DNA from: an uncultured Selenomonadaceae bacterium
Lineage (GTDB): Bacteria; Bacillota; Negativicutes; Selenomonadales; Selenomonadaceae
DNA length: 64,000 bases
Assembly: GCA_902778455.1 (NCBI GenBank)
Contig: CACYXR010000014.1
Span: forward strand, 31,999 to 95,998
Reading direction: 5' to 3'
This document shows positions 35,668 to 45,033 of this stretch, in pieces. The first letter of the stretch is position 1; every line of letters begins with the position of its first letter. Below the pieces are notes generated by a model. The model did no database searches. It was not told where the DNA came from and saw only the letters and a list, made by a program, of their open reading frames with translations. A program made the translations under genes and the position numbers.

Positions 35668-35681
35668 TTTTATTATATAAT
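35654..35681 (+). promoter_or_regulatory. clpB promoter
   Basis: TTGACT, 16-bp spacer, TATAAT. The -35 lies in the right arm of the palindrome, so a bound repressor would block RNA polymerase. Confidence 0.75.
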
Positions 35682-35748
35682 GGAATCAGAAATCGAAAAT
35701 ACACGGCAAAGACAACATATGAAGCAACTATACGAGGAGGGAATCATC

Positions 35749-38322
35749 ATGGGAGCGGAAAAATATACGCAGAAAACTCTGGAAGCCTTGCAGACGGCGC
35801 AGCAGACCGCAGCGCTGCATTACCATCAGGAAATCACGTCGGTCCATCTTTTGCTGGCGCTGGTCAAGGAACCGGAAGGGCTTCTGGCGACGATTTTCGA
35901 GGAGGCGAAGACTGACCTGGGGATGCTTCGGGCGCGGCTCGAGCAGCTTCTCCGGAAAATCCCCAGCGTCAAAGGACAGGATCGCCTGACGATGGGCGTC
36001 GATATGGCGCGGGTCATGGCGAAAGCCGAGGCCGAAGCGGCGCGCATGAAGGACGACTTCGTATCGACGGAGCACCTTCTGATCGGCGTCATCAGCGACG
36101 GCAGCGACGAGGTCAAGGCGGCCTGCCGCGAATTCGGCCTGACGAAAGGCAAGGTCGAAGACTCCATCAAGAAGAACCGCAAGCAGAACGTCACCAGCGA
36201 CCACCCGGAGGACGGCTACAAGTCCCTCGAAAAATACGGACGCGACCTGACGGCGGCGGCCCGGGCCGGAAAGCTGGATCCGGTCATCGGCCGCGACGAG
36301 GAGATCCGTCGCACGATCGAGATCCTGTCCCGCCGCACAAAGAATAATCCGGTGCTGATCGGCGAGCCGGGCGTCGGCAAGACCGCCATCGTCGAAGGAC
36401 TGGCGCGGCGCATCGTGGCTGGGGACGTGCCGGAATCCCTGAAGCACAAGACGCTGTACTCCCTCGACCTCGGCGCGTTGGTGGCGGGAGCGAAATTCCG
36501 CGGCGAATTCGAGGAACGGCTGAAAGCCGTACTGAATGAAATCGTGAAATCCGAAGGCCAAATCCTGCTGTTCATCGACGAGGTGCATACCGTCGTCGGC
36601 GCGGGCGCGGCGGAAGGCGCCATGGACGCGGGCAATCTTTTGAAGCCGATGCTGGCCCGCGGTGAGCTCCGCTGCATCGGCGCGACGACGCTGAACGAAT
36701 ACCGCAAATACATCGAGAAGGACACGGCGCTGGAACGCCGCTTCCAGCCCGTCATGGTCGGCGAGCCCACCGTGGAGGACACGCTTTCGATCCTGCGCGG
36801 CCTGAAGGACCGCTACGAAGTCCATCACGGCGTCCGCATCCGCGACGCTGCGCTGGTGGCGGCGGCGACGCTGTCCGACCGCTACATTTCCGACCGCTTC
36901 CTGCCGGACAAGGCCATCGACCTCGTCGACGAAGCGGCGGCGAAGCTCCGCACCGAAATCGAATCGGTGCCCGCACCGATCGACGAAGTGCAGCGGAAGA
37001 TCATGCAGCTCGAGATCGAGGAGCAGGCGCTGAACAAGGAAAGCGACGACGCGTCGAAAGCGCGGCTCGCGTCGCTGGCGGAAGAAAAGAAAAACCTCAA
37101 AGCGAAGGAATCCGAACTGCAGGCCCGTTGGGAAGCGGAAAAGCAGGGCATCCTGCGCGTGCGCGCCATCAAGCGGGAAATGGACGACGCGCGCCATCAG
37201 ATGGAGATCGCCGAGCGTGCAGGCGACCTGGCGAAAGCCTCCGAAATCAAGTACAGCACGATGCCGTCCCTCGAAAAGAAGCTGAAGGACGAGGAAACGC
37301 GCATCGCGGGCGAATCCGAGGACGCGCGGCTTTTGAAGGAAGAAGTCGGCGAGGAGGATATCGCCTCGGTGGTCAGCCGCTGGACCGGCATTCCCGTCAC
37401 AAAGATGCTGACCGGCGAGCGGGAAAAGCTCGTGCATCTGTCCGACGTACTCCATGAGCGCGTCGTCGGACAGGACGAAGCCGTCACCGTGGTCAGTCAG
37501 GCGATCCTGCGCGCCCGCGCGGGCATCAAGGACCCGAACCGCCCGATCGGCTCCTTCATCTTTCTCGGCCCCACCGGCGTCGGCAAGACCGAGCTGGCGA
37601 AGACGCTGGCGGAAGCCCTTTTCGACGACGAGCGCAGCATGATCCGCATCGATATGTCCGAATACATGGAAAAACATTCCGTGGCAAGGCTCATCGGCGC
37701 GCCTCCGGGCTACGTCGGCTACGACGAGGGCGGACAGCTCACTGAGGCCGTGCGTCGCCGTCCTTACAGCGTCATCCTGCTGGACGAGATCGAGAAAGCG
37801 CACCGCGACGTGTTCAACGTGCTGCTGCAAATCCTCGACGACGGTCGGCTGACTGACGGCAAGGGGCGCGTGGTGAATTTCAAGAACACGGTCATCATCA
37901 TGACTTCGAACCTCGGTTCCCACGAAATCCTGAACAAGAAATTCGAGGAAGCCGAAGCGGCGGTCAAGGGACTGCTCAAAGAGTATTTCCGTCCCGAATT
38001 CCTGAACCGCGTCGACGACATCGTGGTCTTCCACGCTCTCGACCGCGGCGAAGTCAAGGCGATTGCCGCGCTGCTGCTGAAAAGCCTTGGCGCAAGGCTC
38101 GAAAAGCAGGTGCGTATTACGCTGAAATGGAGCGAAGCGGCGCTGGACGAGCTGGCCAATCAGGGCTTCGATCCCGACTTCGGCGCAAGGCCGTTGAAGC
38201 GGCTCCTCTCCCACACCATCGAAACGCTGATCTCCGAAAAGATCATCAAGGGCGAGGTGCAGGAAGGCGACACGGTGGCCATCGGCCTGGTCGGCGGAGA
38301 ATTCACGGCGGAAAAAGCATAA
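35749..38322 (+). CDS. clpB: Chaperone disaggregase ClpB
   Basis: 857 residues from ATG 35749 ([15 protein letters not shown]) with GAGGAGGG upstream; the longer frame runs back through the promoter and is rejected. Order: Clp N domain (1-145), first AAA+ (GEPGVGKTA Walker [14 protein letters not shown]alker B), coiled-coil middle domain (about 395-530, rich in Lys/Glu), second AAA+ ([19 protein letters not shown]) and C-terminal domain. It extracts and refolds aggregated proteins with DnaK. It stands alone under its own promoter and palindromic operator and ends at a strong terminator. Confidence 0.96.
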   Translation: MGAEKYTQKTLEALQTAQQTAALHYHQEITSVHLLLALVKEPEGLLATIFEEAKTDLGMLRARLEQLLRKIPSVKGQDRLTMGVDMARVMAKAEAEAARMKDDFVSTEHLLIGVISDGSDEVKAACREFGLTKGKVEDSIKKNRKQNVTSDHPEDGYKSLEKYGRDLTAAARAGKLDPVIGRDEEIRRTIEILSRRTKNNPVLIGEPGVGKTAIVEGLARRIVAGDVPESLKHKTLYSLDLGALVAGAKFRGEFEERLKAVLNEIVKSEGQILLFIDEVHTVVGAGAAEGAMDAGNLLKPMLARGELRCIGATTLNEYRKYIEKDTALERRFQPVMVGEPTVEDTLSILRGLKDRYEVHHGVRIRDAALVAAATLSDRYISDRFLPDKAIDLVDEAAAKLRTEIESVPAPIDEVQRKIMQLEIEEQALNKESDDASKARLASLAEEKKNLKAKESELQARWEAEKQGILRVRAIKREMDDARHQMEIAERAGDLAKASEIKYSTMPSLEKKLKDEETRIAGESEDARLLKEEVGEEDIASVVSRWTGIPVTKMLTGEREKLVHLSDVLHERVVGQDEAVTVVSQAILRARAGIKDPNRPIGSFIFLGPTGVGKTELAKTLAEALFDDERSMIRIDMSEYMEKHSVARLIGAPPGYVGYDEGGQLTEAVRRRPYSVILLDEIEKAHRDVFNVLLQILDDGRLTDGKGRVVNFKNTVIIMTSNLGSHEILNKKFEEAEAAVKGLLKEYFRPEFLNRVDDIVVFHALDRGEVKAIAALLLKSLGARLEKQVRITLKWSEAALDELANQGFDPDFGARPLKRLLSHTIETLISEKIIKGEVQEGDTVAIGLVGGEFTAEKA

Positions 38323-38326
38323 CGTG

Positions 38327-38384
38327 GCAAAAAAACAACCGGACGTCAGGGAAATCCATCCCCGACGCCCGGTTGTTTTTTTGC
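38327..38384. terminator. Bidirectional terminator between clpB and the GGDEF gene
   Basis: GCAAAAAAACAACCGG with an inner GACGTC/GACGC region pairs with CCGGTTGTTTTTTTGC. Confidence 0.88.
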
Positions 38385-38386
38385 CG

Positions 38387-39838
38387 TTATCTTTCCATTT
38401 TCAACATTTTCTTGTTTTCGTACATATTCCGGTCGGCGCGCTCAAATACTTTTGCCACGCAATCGTCATTGTCGAACCTTGACATGCCGCAGGCCACGAC
38501 GATCCCTCCGGTGCGGGAAGCCTTCGCATTGTGCGCTCTTACTTGTTCCATCAGTTCTTCCATGCACGCATAATCGTGCCCCTGTGAAATCACCGCAAAC
38601 TCGTCGCCGCCGACGCGGAAGACAGGGCTCCGCTTGAAGGTGTCGCAGACGAGCTTGCAGGCGCCGCGGATATACTCGTCCCCCGCCTGATGGCCGGCGG
38701 TGTCGTTGACCTTTTTCAGATCGTTCACGTCCAGGACCACGACGGCGAACGGCCCTTGGCGATGCTCCTCGATCTCGAGATTCATGCGCGCTTCCACCGT
38801 CGCATAGGCATGCTTGTTCTTGATTCCCGTCAAGGCGTCACGAGCGGCTTCGGTCTGCGCCTGCGCAAGACGCCTGCCGATTTCCTCCTCCTGCCTTACC
38901 TGTGCGTCAATGTCGTTGATGCCGACAACCAGCCGAGGACCTTCCTTCTCATCCACCATCGCGGCCTTCAACTGGACATGGACAATCTTCCCCTCCATCA
39001 CGAGGCGATAGCCCAGCGTGAAGATGCCGCTCCGTCTGACCTCCCGCATCACATTTTCTTTGGTAAAGATCGAGAGAAAACGGTTCAAATCCTCCGAATA
39101 GTTGAACGTACGGGCCGCTTCCCGAACCGTGCCGAAGAAATCTCCCCCGTCCTTCGCCTGGGCGAAGCTCTCCACGTAATCGTCCGTCGCGCTGAATTCG
39201 CGGTAGCTGTCATTCTCAGGATTCACCACATATACGCAGATAAAGTTGCCTGTAATGGCGTGAAGACGGGCGTAAATCACCCGCTCCTCCATCATCCGTT
39301 CCTCTATACGACGCTGTTTCATCTGCTCGTCGATATCCGCCACGGCCAGGACGATGAACCTCGCGTCGTCCTCCATGCGGGAAACCCGCATCCTCACATA
39401 GAACGGGTCGCCGCCTTTGATCCTGCGGTAAACCAGCTCGAACACCTTGTTCCGCCCCAGCGCCTCCTCGAGGAATTGGCGGTTCATCGCCTGCACGAAC
39501 GCCGCCTGGTCCTCCGAATGCACGAAATACTTTGCGTCCCGCTCACAGCCCTCAAAGAAATCAGCGCCCCGCCGCGCCTCGGAAAGCACGCCGTTTTCGT
39601 CGTCGGTGTGAAACTCGATGAACTCGTCAGTGTCCATATTGACATAGTACAAATCCGTATACCCACGGGCCAGGGACAGGGCAATATGGGTAAAAACGGC
39701 GCCGTTGCTCCGCGCCTTTTCGTAGGCTTCTTTGAGCCGCGCGTTCTCCATGAGCAGCTCATCATACTTCCCGGAGCCTGCGTTCTTCTGCGGCAGAGCG
39801 CTTCCGGTCGCCCATTTGTTGAATTTGTTTGCGCGCAC
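38387..39838 (-). CDS. Diguanylate cyclase with two copies of a novel sensor-like repeat
   Basis: 483 residues with a GTG start at 39838 behind GGAGGCGG. A short coiled region is followed by two related ~125-residue segments (about 50-175 and 190-315; YTDLYYVNMDTDEFIEF... and NFICVYVVNPENDSYREF...), each ending in a conserved DIDxQ block (VADIDEQMKQ, INDIDAQVRQ), then a GGDEF domain with DALTGIKNKHAY and an intact GGDEF signature (RVGGDEFAV). No RxxD inhibitory site precedes it, so product inhibition is unlikely. The segments match the C-terminal repeats of the 12932-15871 protein. No membrane helix. Confidence 0.9.
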   Translation of the reverse strand: MRANKFNKWATGSALPQKNAGSGKYDELLMENARLKEAYEKARSNGAVFTHIALSLARGYTDLYYVNMDTDEFIEFHTDDENGVLSEARRGADFFEGCERDAKYFVHSEDQAAFVQAMNRQFLEEALGRNKVFELVYRRIKGGDPFYVRMRVSRMEDDARFIVLAVADIDEQMKQRRIEERMMEERVIYARLHAITGNFICVYVVNPENDSYREFSATDDYVESFAQAKDGGDFFGTVREAARTFNYSEDLNRFLSIFTKENVMREVRRSGIFTLGYRLVMEGKIVHVQLKAAMVDEKEGPRLVVGINDIDAQVRQEEEIGRRLAQAQTEAARDALTGIKNKHAYATVEARMNLEIEEHRQGPFAVVVLDVNDLKKVNDTAGHQAGDEYIRGACKLVCDTFKRSPVFRVGGDEFAVISQGHDYACMEELMEQVRAHNAKASRTGGIVVACGMSRFDNDDCVAKVFERADRNMYENKKMLKMER

Positions 39839-39988
39839 TCTAATCCGCCTCCGAAAAAAGTCTGCGTTGCTTCCATTGTTCTGACTATACCATGTTTCGG
39901 CGAATCTTTCCAGTCATGAAATGAAAATCGGATGTCGGAGGAATTCCGGAAACTCCCCCAACATCCGATCTCTTCTGAATTTTGTTAT

Positions 39989-40228
39989 GGAAACACTGAT
40001 TAAGTCAATTCGTGCATCACCCTCGCTTTGCTCGGGATAGTGAGCCACTAAGCGCTAAAGCGCAAAATGGCTCATCCATGTCGAGGGATTTTTTCGACTG
40101 TCTAGGAAAAGCCCTCGAAGGCGTAGCATCGCTACGTCAAGAGGGATTTGACAACGACAGTCGGAAAAAGACCCGGTAGCGAAATAGTCCAGTGGACTGT
40201 TTCGCGGAGGGACTTATTCAGTGGTTCC
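39989..40228. repeat. MITE-like element, copy 2 (long form)
   Basis: 240 bp with ends GGAAACACTGATTAAGTC and GACTTATTCAGTGGTTCC. The core matches copy 1 at 2832-2994, but this copy has an extra left segment (a GAGCCACTAAGCGC region) and an extra right hairpin (AGTCCAGTGGACT flanked by GCGAAA and TTTCGC). It lies in the 405-bp gap between the GGDEF gene and the MATE gene. Nothing else is recognised in this gap. Confidence 0.75.
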
Positions 40229-40243
40229 TTATATAACTCCTGG

Positions 40244-41623
40244 TTAAAGGGCCGCAATCGTTGCGCCCTGCGGCTCCGGGTGCGCTGCGCGGCGGAAAGC
40301 GTGGCGGTAGGCCGGAACGAGGATTAGCATCGAGATGACGAAGCTGACGTCATAGGCAGTGTAAATGACCGCCATATCGTGCCAATAAGGCAGCAGCGTT
40401 TGGCACCAGACGACGCGGAACAACGCATAGGCCACGAGGGCGGAAAGCATCGGGATGCCCGTCTCGCCCAGCCCTTTCAGGCCGCCGATATAGACCTGGT
40501 TCAGCGAATAGAGAAAATAAACCGGGAACGTCCAATAGACGGCGGCGAGGCCGTTGGCCAGCGTCGCCGGGTCTTCGGTGAAGCAGCCGAGGATCGGTTT
40601 TGCCGCCAGTGCCAGGACCGCGCAGATTGCCATCGTGCCGTAGATTGCCGTGCGGCGGCTGACTTTCATCGCTTCCTCGACGCGATCGAGACGCCCCGCG
40701 CCGAGATTCTGCCCGATGAAACCTGTCAACGCCATGCCGTAAGCAAAAGCGGGATAATAGAGGAAGCCCTCGATTTTCGCGTAAATCACCATGCCCGCCA
40801 TGGCCGCCGGCCCGAAGGAATCGATACTGATCTGGATCAGGAGTGACGACAGGCTCATGAACGCCGCCTGCATCCCCGACGGCACGCCGAGACGCAACAG
40901 GGCGAAAAGCTCCCCTGCGGAAAGGAGCGGCGCGTCGAAGGAGAATCGGAAACGCCCGTCGATGCGCATGAGCCGCCAGATCATGCCGATGCCAAGCGCC
41001 CACTGCGACGCCAGCGTCGCCCATGCCGCGCCTTCGAAGCCGAAGCCCCATGCGCCGACGAACAGCAGATCGAGCGCGATATTCAGCACGGCGGAGGCGG
41101 CGAGCCAGCGAAGCGGCGTTTTCGTGTTCCCGAGCGCGCGGAAGACGCCGTTGGCGACATTGTAGACAAGCTGCGGCACAAGGCCGAGAAGACAAATGCG
41201 GAGATAGAGCAATGCGTCGCCCATGGCTTCGGGAGGACAGGCCAGCCATGCCAGATAATTCTCTCCCAGTTTCTCGCCGACGACAGTCAGGAACAGCCCC
41301 GCGCCGACCGCCAGCCAGATCGAGGTGGCGATCATCGCCCGCAGCTTGCCGAAATCCCGTGCGCCGAACAGCCGCGACACGGCGGAAGTCACGCCGACGG
41401 AAAAACCGATGAAGAAATTGATATGGACGGCCAGCACCAGCCCCGCGACGCCCGCCGCCGCCAGCCCGAAGCCGCCGCAGAGCCGCCCGATCACGGCGCA
41501 GTCGGCGATATTGTAAAGCTGCTGCAGGAGCTGCATCAGAAGCACCGGCAGCGCGTACGCCAAAAGCGTCCGATGAATCGAACCGCTGTCCATCAAAACC
41601 TCGCCTGTTTTTGAGAAATCCAT
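40244..41623 (-). CDS. MATE-family multidrug/cation exporter
   Basis: 459 residues, ATG 41623 behind GAGGAGGGC. Twelve hydrophobic segments form two six-helix halves; the start GSIHRTLLAYALPVLLMQLLQQLYNIADCAVIGRLCG and the internal GVPSGMQAAFMSLSSLLIQISID block are typical of MatE. It uses an Na or H gradient to expel organic cations or drugs. It follows a LysR gene on the same strand by 101 bp, which may regulate it. No substrate can be assigned. Confidence 0.93.
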   Translation of the reverse strand: MDFSKTGEVLMDSGSIHRTLLAYALPVLLMQLLQQLYNIADCAVIGRLCGGFGLAAAGVAGLVLAVHINFFIGFSVGVTSAVSRLFGARDFGKLRAMIATSIWLAVGAGLFLTVVGEKLGENYLAWLACPPEAMGDALLYLRICLLGLVPQLVYNVANGVFRALGNTKTPLRWLAASAVLNIALDLLFVGAWGFGFEGAAWATLASQWALGIGMIWRLMRIDGRFRFSFDAPLLSAGELFALLRLGVPSGMQAAFMSLSSLLIQISIDSFGPAAMAGMVIYAKIEGFLYYPAFAYGMALTGFIGQNLGAGRLDRVEEAMKVSRRTAIYGTMAICAVLALAAKPILGCFTEDPATLANGLAAVYWTFPVYFLYSLNQVYIGGLKGLGETGIPMLSALVAYALFRVVWCQTLLPYWHDMAVIYTAYDVSFVISMLILVPAYRHAFRRAAHPEPQGATIAAL

Positions 41624-41724
41624 GAAGAACGCCCTCCTCGCTTCACATTTAGTATAGCAAAGAGGGCGCTTTTCCGATATTTCACGTTCTTTATGGGGAG
41701 ATATAACGAATCCTTATGTCGTTG

Positions 41725-42660
41725 TCATGTGTTCGTATCCAATTCCAATGCGTGGCGCAAAAATTTCAGGAAAGCGGCGACGTCCTCGTTCAGCGGCTCG
41801 CTCTTGCGGGACAGGTAGCCGAAAGCGATGCGCTTTTCCATTCCTTCGATGGGAATCCGGCGGAAATCGTATTGACGGTACACGTCCTTCAGCCAATAGC
41901 TGCTGAGATTGCAAAGCTTCGTCCTGTTCAGCATCCGGATCATCATGTGATCGCTGTTCGTGCGCACTACGTGCCGGATCTCCAGCCGCTTCCTGCGGAA
42001 CGTCGGATCGCCTGCCAAGAGGTCCTCGATGGTGAAAAAATCGTCTTCCAACTGAATGAAGGAAAGAGCGGCGACTTCTTCCGCCGTCACCGACGCCCGC
42101 CCCTCCAGCGGGTGGTCCTTGCCCACGTAAAGCACCAGGTCGGTGTCCAGGAGCGGCGTGAAGGCAAGCTGATGACGGTCCATCAGATAGCCGAGAGCCG
42201 AACGCTTCGTGTCCGGCACGAACAGGAAGCCGAGATCGTATTCATGGGCCGAAAGCAGGGAAATCATCTTCTCGGTGCCGCATTCGGTAAACCGCAGGTA
42301 CAATTCCCGCTTTTCCCCGTTTCCTGTGAATTCATTGTAAAACGCGGTCAGCATCACCGCCATGTTGCTGCTGTTGTTCGTCGCCACACGCAGCGTATGC
42401 TCCCGCTGCTCGCGGCTGATGGTGGAAAACATCTCGGCGTTCCGGAGCGTCCTGAGCGCATAGCCGTAAGCCCGCTCCCCGGCCTCGGTCAGCTCCACGC
42501 CGTTGGAGCGGCGCGTGAAAAGCCGCGTCCCAAGCTCCTGCTCCAGCTCGCGGATCACCATGCTGACATGGGGCTGCGTCGTGAAAAGCTCCTCCGCCGC
42601 CGTGGTCAGCGAACCGCAGCGCGCGCAGGCCAGAAAATATTGAAGATGGCGAAGTTCCAT
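41725..42660 (-). CDS. LysR-family transcriptional regulator
   Basis: 311 residues from ATG 42660 with AGGAGGACTC upstream; the frame is open to 42837 across the terminator of the preceding gene and is not coding there. The winged HTH is MELRHLQYFLACARCGSLTTAAEELFTTQPHVSMVIRELEQELG, followed by a LysR effector domain. It precedes the MATE pump gene; regulation of the pump is an inference from adjacency. Confidence 0.93.
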   Translation of the reverse strand: MELRHLQYFLACARCGSLTTAAEELFTTQPHVSMVIRELEQELGTRLFTRRSNGVELTEAGERAYGYALRTLRNAEMFSTISREQREHTLRVATNNSSNMAVMLTAFYNEFTGNGEKRELYLRFTECGTEKMISLLSAHEYDLGFLFVPDTKRSALGYLMDRHQLAFTPLLDTDLVLYVGKDHPLEGRASVTAEEVAALSFIQLEDDFFTIEDLLAGDPTFRRKRLEIRHVVRTNSDHMMIRMLNRTKLCNLSSYWLKDVYRQYDFRRIPIEGMEKRIAFGYLSRKSEPLNEDVAAFLKFLRHALELDTNT

Positions 42661-42670
42661 GAGTCCTCCT

Positions 42671-42706
42671 AAAACAAAGGGACTGTCGTAACTGACAGTC
42701 CCTTTT
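42671..42706 (-). terminator. Terminator after the secreted protein gene
   Basis: AAAGGGACTGTC pairs with GACAGTCCCTTT around a short loop, with a T-rich tail on the minus strand. It is directly upstream of the LysR SD. Confidence 0.85.
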
Positions 42707-42718
42707 ATCGCTTCTTCC

Positions 42719-43405
42719 TTATTGAGCCGCCGGCGTTTCCTGCGTTGCTTCCGCCGGCTGTGCGGATTGGTTTTTCGGCTTATAGTTGAGACGGAAATTG
42801 CGGTACTTATGCGCAAAACGGTCGGCGACCGAAACAAAATTCTTCAGCATATTGCGGAACGTGTTGTCGTCCACGCCGTCGACAGTGACAGCAAAGGCAA
42901 AACGCCCGGCCGACCAGCGCACGACGCGCATCCCTGCAGCCGTCTGCGCCACATAGACCTGCGTACGTTTGACGTCGCCCGCAGACTGCTGCGTCCATTC
43001 GCCGTAATAGCCGCTGATGTCGTCGGTACCGATACGCTCGATCAGCGCGGTACGGACGGTAATCTTGCTGTCGTCGGCCACGCTCTGGAACCGGATGTCG
43101 CTGACATAACGGTCGATGCTGTAAATATGCGCAGCGGGATGGTAAAGCGGCAAAAGATTGCCCGGCAGATAATAGACCGGGAAACCGACGGCCCGCTCCA
43201 GCGACGGCACATCGGGATATTCGAACATCGGGTTCGCCATGCCGACGTCCTCCCCCATCGCGGTGGCGGCGGCATCCGCAGGAGCCTCGCCCGCCGATTC
43301 CGCGACGACCGTCTCCTCCGCGTCCGCCTCCTCGGCAAACGCAGCCTGCCCCGTCAGAATATTCGCGGCCAGGAACGCCGCCAAGAAAAGATGTTTCTTT
43401 TTCAT
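42719..43405 (-). CDS. Uncharacterised exported protein
   Basis: 228 residues. Signal peptide MKKKHLFLAAFLAANILTG ending QAAFA, then an acidic Ala-rich linker (25-55) and a globular domain of about 140 residues (PMFEYPDVPSLERAVGFPVYYLP... to ...VSVADRFAHKYRN). The C-terminus is Pro/Ala/Gln-rich. I do not recognise the fold; the pattern of a short periplasmic beta-rich domain could be a binding or envelope role. It has its own terminator and is not tied to the neighbouring genes. Confidence 0.75.
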   Translation of the reverse strand: MKKKHLFLAAFLAANILTGQAAFAEEADAEETVVAESAGEAPADAAATAMGEDVGMANPMFEYPDVPSLERAVGFPVYYLPGNLLPLYHPAAHIYSIDRYVSDIRFQSVADDSKITVRTALIERIGTDDISGYYGEWTQQSAGDVKRTQVYVAQTAAGMRVVRWSAGRFAFAVTVDGVDDNTFRNMLKNFVSVADRFAHKYRNFRLNYKPKNQSAQPAEATQETPAAQ

Positions 43406-43510
43406 GTCAAAAGCCCCCGTTATTTCTCTTTTTCTTTCCGCTTGCTATTGTAGCGAAAATCGCACGATATTTCAAGGAAGGATTTTAGTAAACCATACTC
43501 TCATTCTAGG

Positions 43511-43539
43511 TTGACAAAAATTTTGGAAAAGCGTATGCT
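43511..43539 (+). promoter_or_regulatory. Promoter of the bioYDA operon, candidate repressor site
   Basis: TTGACA, 17-bp spacer, TATGCT. GTTGACA (43510) and TGTCAAC (43546) are inverted copies flanking the promoter. BirA or BioR-type control is the obvious candidate, but the 29-bp spacing is wider than the usual BirA operator. Confidence 0.6.
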
Positions 43540-43579
43540 AGGAACTGTCAACAACAATAAGGTTAAGGAGGCGTTTCTC

Positions 43580-44149
43580 TTGCATTTTTCTCTTCGTGAA
43601 ATGATTCTTTGCGCTTTATTTGTCGCGCTGGTGACGGCGGGCACTTTCATCCGGATTCCGGTGGGCACGGACGTTTACACGCTGCAGTTCCTGTTCACGC
43701 TCCTGGCCGGGCTGCTGCTGGGTCCGCGCCTCGGCGCGGCGGCGGTGGCGACCTATGTGCTGTTGGGATTGATCGGTGTTCCGGTCTTTGCCTCCGGCGG
43801 CGGTCCGGGCTACATCTTGCAGCCGACCTTCGGCTACCTGATCGGCTTTATCCTGCAGGCGTGGTACTGCGGCGCGGCTTCGCGCAAATTGGAAAAACGG
43901 ACCTTCGGCCGTCTGCTGGCAGTGAACGGCGTTGGCATGGCGATCGTTTACGTCATCGGCATCAGCTATTTCTATTTCGTGTCGAACTATGTGATTGACG
44001 CGCCGATCGCGGTCTGGCCGGTGATCTTCTACTGCGGGATTCTCCAGGTCGTGCCGGACTTCCTGCTCTGCGTGGCGGCGGCTGGACTCGCGGTGCGGCT
44101 GGAGCACGCGGGCGTCTGGGTCGAGGAACATAAAGAAGCGTTAATATAA
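43580..44149 (+). CDS. bioY: Biotin ECF transporter S component BioY
   Basis: 189 residues from a TTG at 43580 (read as Met, then HFSLREMILCAL), chosen because AAGGAGGCG lies just upstream; the longer frame from 43511 runs through the promoter. Six membrane helices, with FIRIPVGTDVYTLQFLFTLLAGLLLGPRLGA and GYILQPTFGYLIGFI typical of BioY. It captures biotin and docks with a shared ECF energising module not encoded here. It heads bioY-bioD-bioA. Confidence 0.93.
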   Translation: MHFSLREMILCALFVALVTAGTFIRIPVGTDVYTLQFLFTLLAGLLLGPRLGAAAVATYVLLGLIGVPVFASGGGPGYILQPTFGYLIGFILQAWYCGAASRKLEKRTFGRLLAVNGVGMAIVYVIGISYFYFVSNYVIDAPIAVWPVIFYCGILQVVPDFLLCVAAAGLAVRLEHAGVWVEEHKEALI

Positions 44150-44165
44150 AAGGAAGGACAACAGC

Positions 44166-44855
44166 ATGGGAAAGGCACTTTTCATTACCGGCACCGGCAC
44201 GGACGTCGGCAAGACATTTGTAACGGCGCTGATCGTAAAATGTCTCAAAAACGCGGGGCTGGACGCCGGATATTACAAAGCGGCCATCAGCGGCGCGGAA
44301 AAGGACGAGGAGGACGGGACACTCCATGCGGGGGACGCGCTTTATGTCAAGGAAATCGCGGAGCTGTCCGAAACGCAGGAAGAACTTGTATCGTATGTTT
44401 ACGAGGCGGCGGTATCGCCGCACCTCGCCGCGCAGCTCGACAACAACCCGATCGATTTCGACGTGGTGGAAAAGGATTTTCGCCGGGCGCTCTCACAGCA
44501 TGAATATATCACGATGGAGGGCAGCGGCGGCATTATCTGCCCGCTCCGTTGGGACAAAACCCAGCATGTGATCCTGGACGACCTCGTGCTGCGGCTCGGG
44601 CTCGGCGCGCTGATTGTCGCGGACGCGGGGCTCGGCACGATCAACGCGGCGGTGCTGACCGTCGAGCATCTGCGCGGGCGCGGAATCCCCGTCCGAGGCA
44701 TTATCCTGAACCGATTCCACGCCGGCGACATCATGGAGGAGGACAATCTCGACATGATCGAGGCCCTGACCGGCGTCAAGGTCGTCGCGACGGTGGGAAG
44801 CGGCGACGAAGCGCTGGACATGGACGCGAAGGAATTGGCGGCTCTGTATCAATAA
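44166..44855 (+). CDS. bioD: Dethiobiotin synthetase
   Basis: 229 residues, 16 bp after bioY. The P-loop FITGTGTDVGKTFV, the YKAAISG segment and MEGSGGIICPL match ATP-dependent dethiobiotin synthetases, which carboxylate diaminononanoate. It works with BioA downstream. A REP-like repeat pair separates it from bioA, but no terminator is evident. Confidence 0.95.
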   Translation: MGKALFITGTGTDVGKTFVTALIVKCLKNAGLDAGYYKAAISGAEKDEEDGTLHAGDALYVKEIAELSETQEELVSYVYEAAVSPHLAAQLDNNPIDFDVVEKDFRRALSQHEYITMEGSGGIICPLRWDKTQHVILDDLVLRLGLGALIVADAGLGTINAAVLTVEHLRGRGIPVRGIILNRFHAGDIMEEDNLDMIEALTGVKVVATVGSGDEALDMDAKELAALYQ

Positions 44856-44890
44856 ATTCCGGCCATTAAATTTCGCTAACACATCTACCA

Positions 44891-45007
44891 AGCCCTCCCC
44901 TCTGGGGAGGGGGGACCGCCGCAGGCGGTGGGTGAGGTTTCACGGCACGTTGAAAAAACCTCATCCGTCAGCCCTACGGGCTGCCACCTTCCCCAGAGGG
45001 GAAGGCT
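44891..45007. repeat. Two opposed REP-like units (BIME) between bioD and bioA
   Basis: Left unit: CCCTCCCCTCTGGGGAGGG, GGACCGCCGCAGGCGGT, GGGTGAGGT. Right unit: ACCTCATCC, AGCCCTACGGGCT, CCACCTTCCCCAGAGGGGAAGG. These hairpins can pair with each other. Confidence 0.8.
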
Positions 45008-45033
45008 TTTTTCGGAAGGAGCGACTTTTAAAA

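Noticed and set aside
35728..38214. An 828-residue frame antisense to clpB
   Set aside because: Shadow frame produced by codon bias; the plus strand encodes a full ClpB.
44932..45033. Upstream extension of bioA
   Set aside because: The extension is translated REP-like repeat; the SD and conserved start place bioA at 45034.
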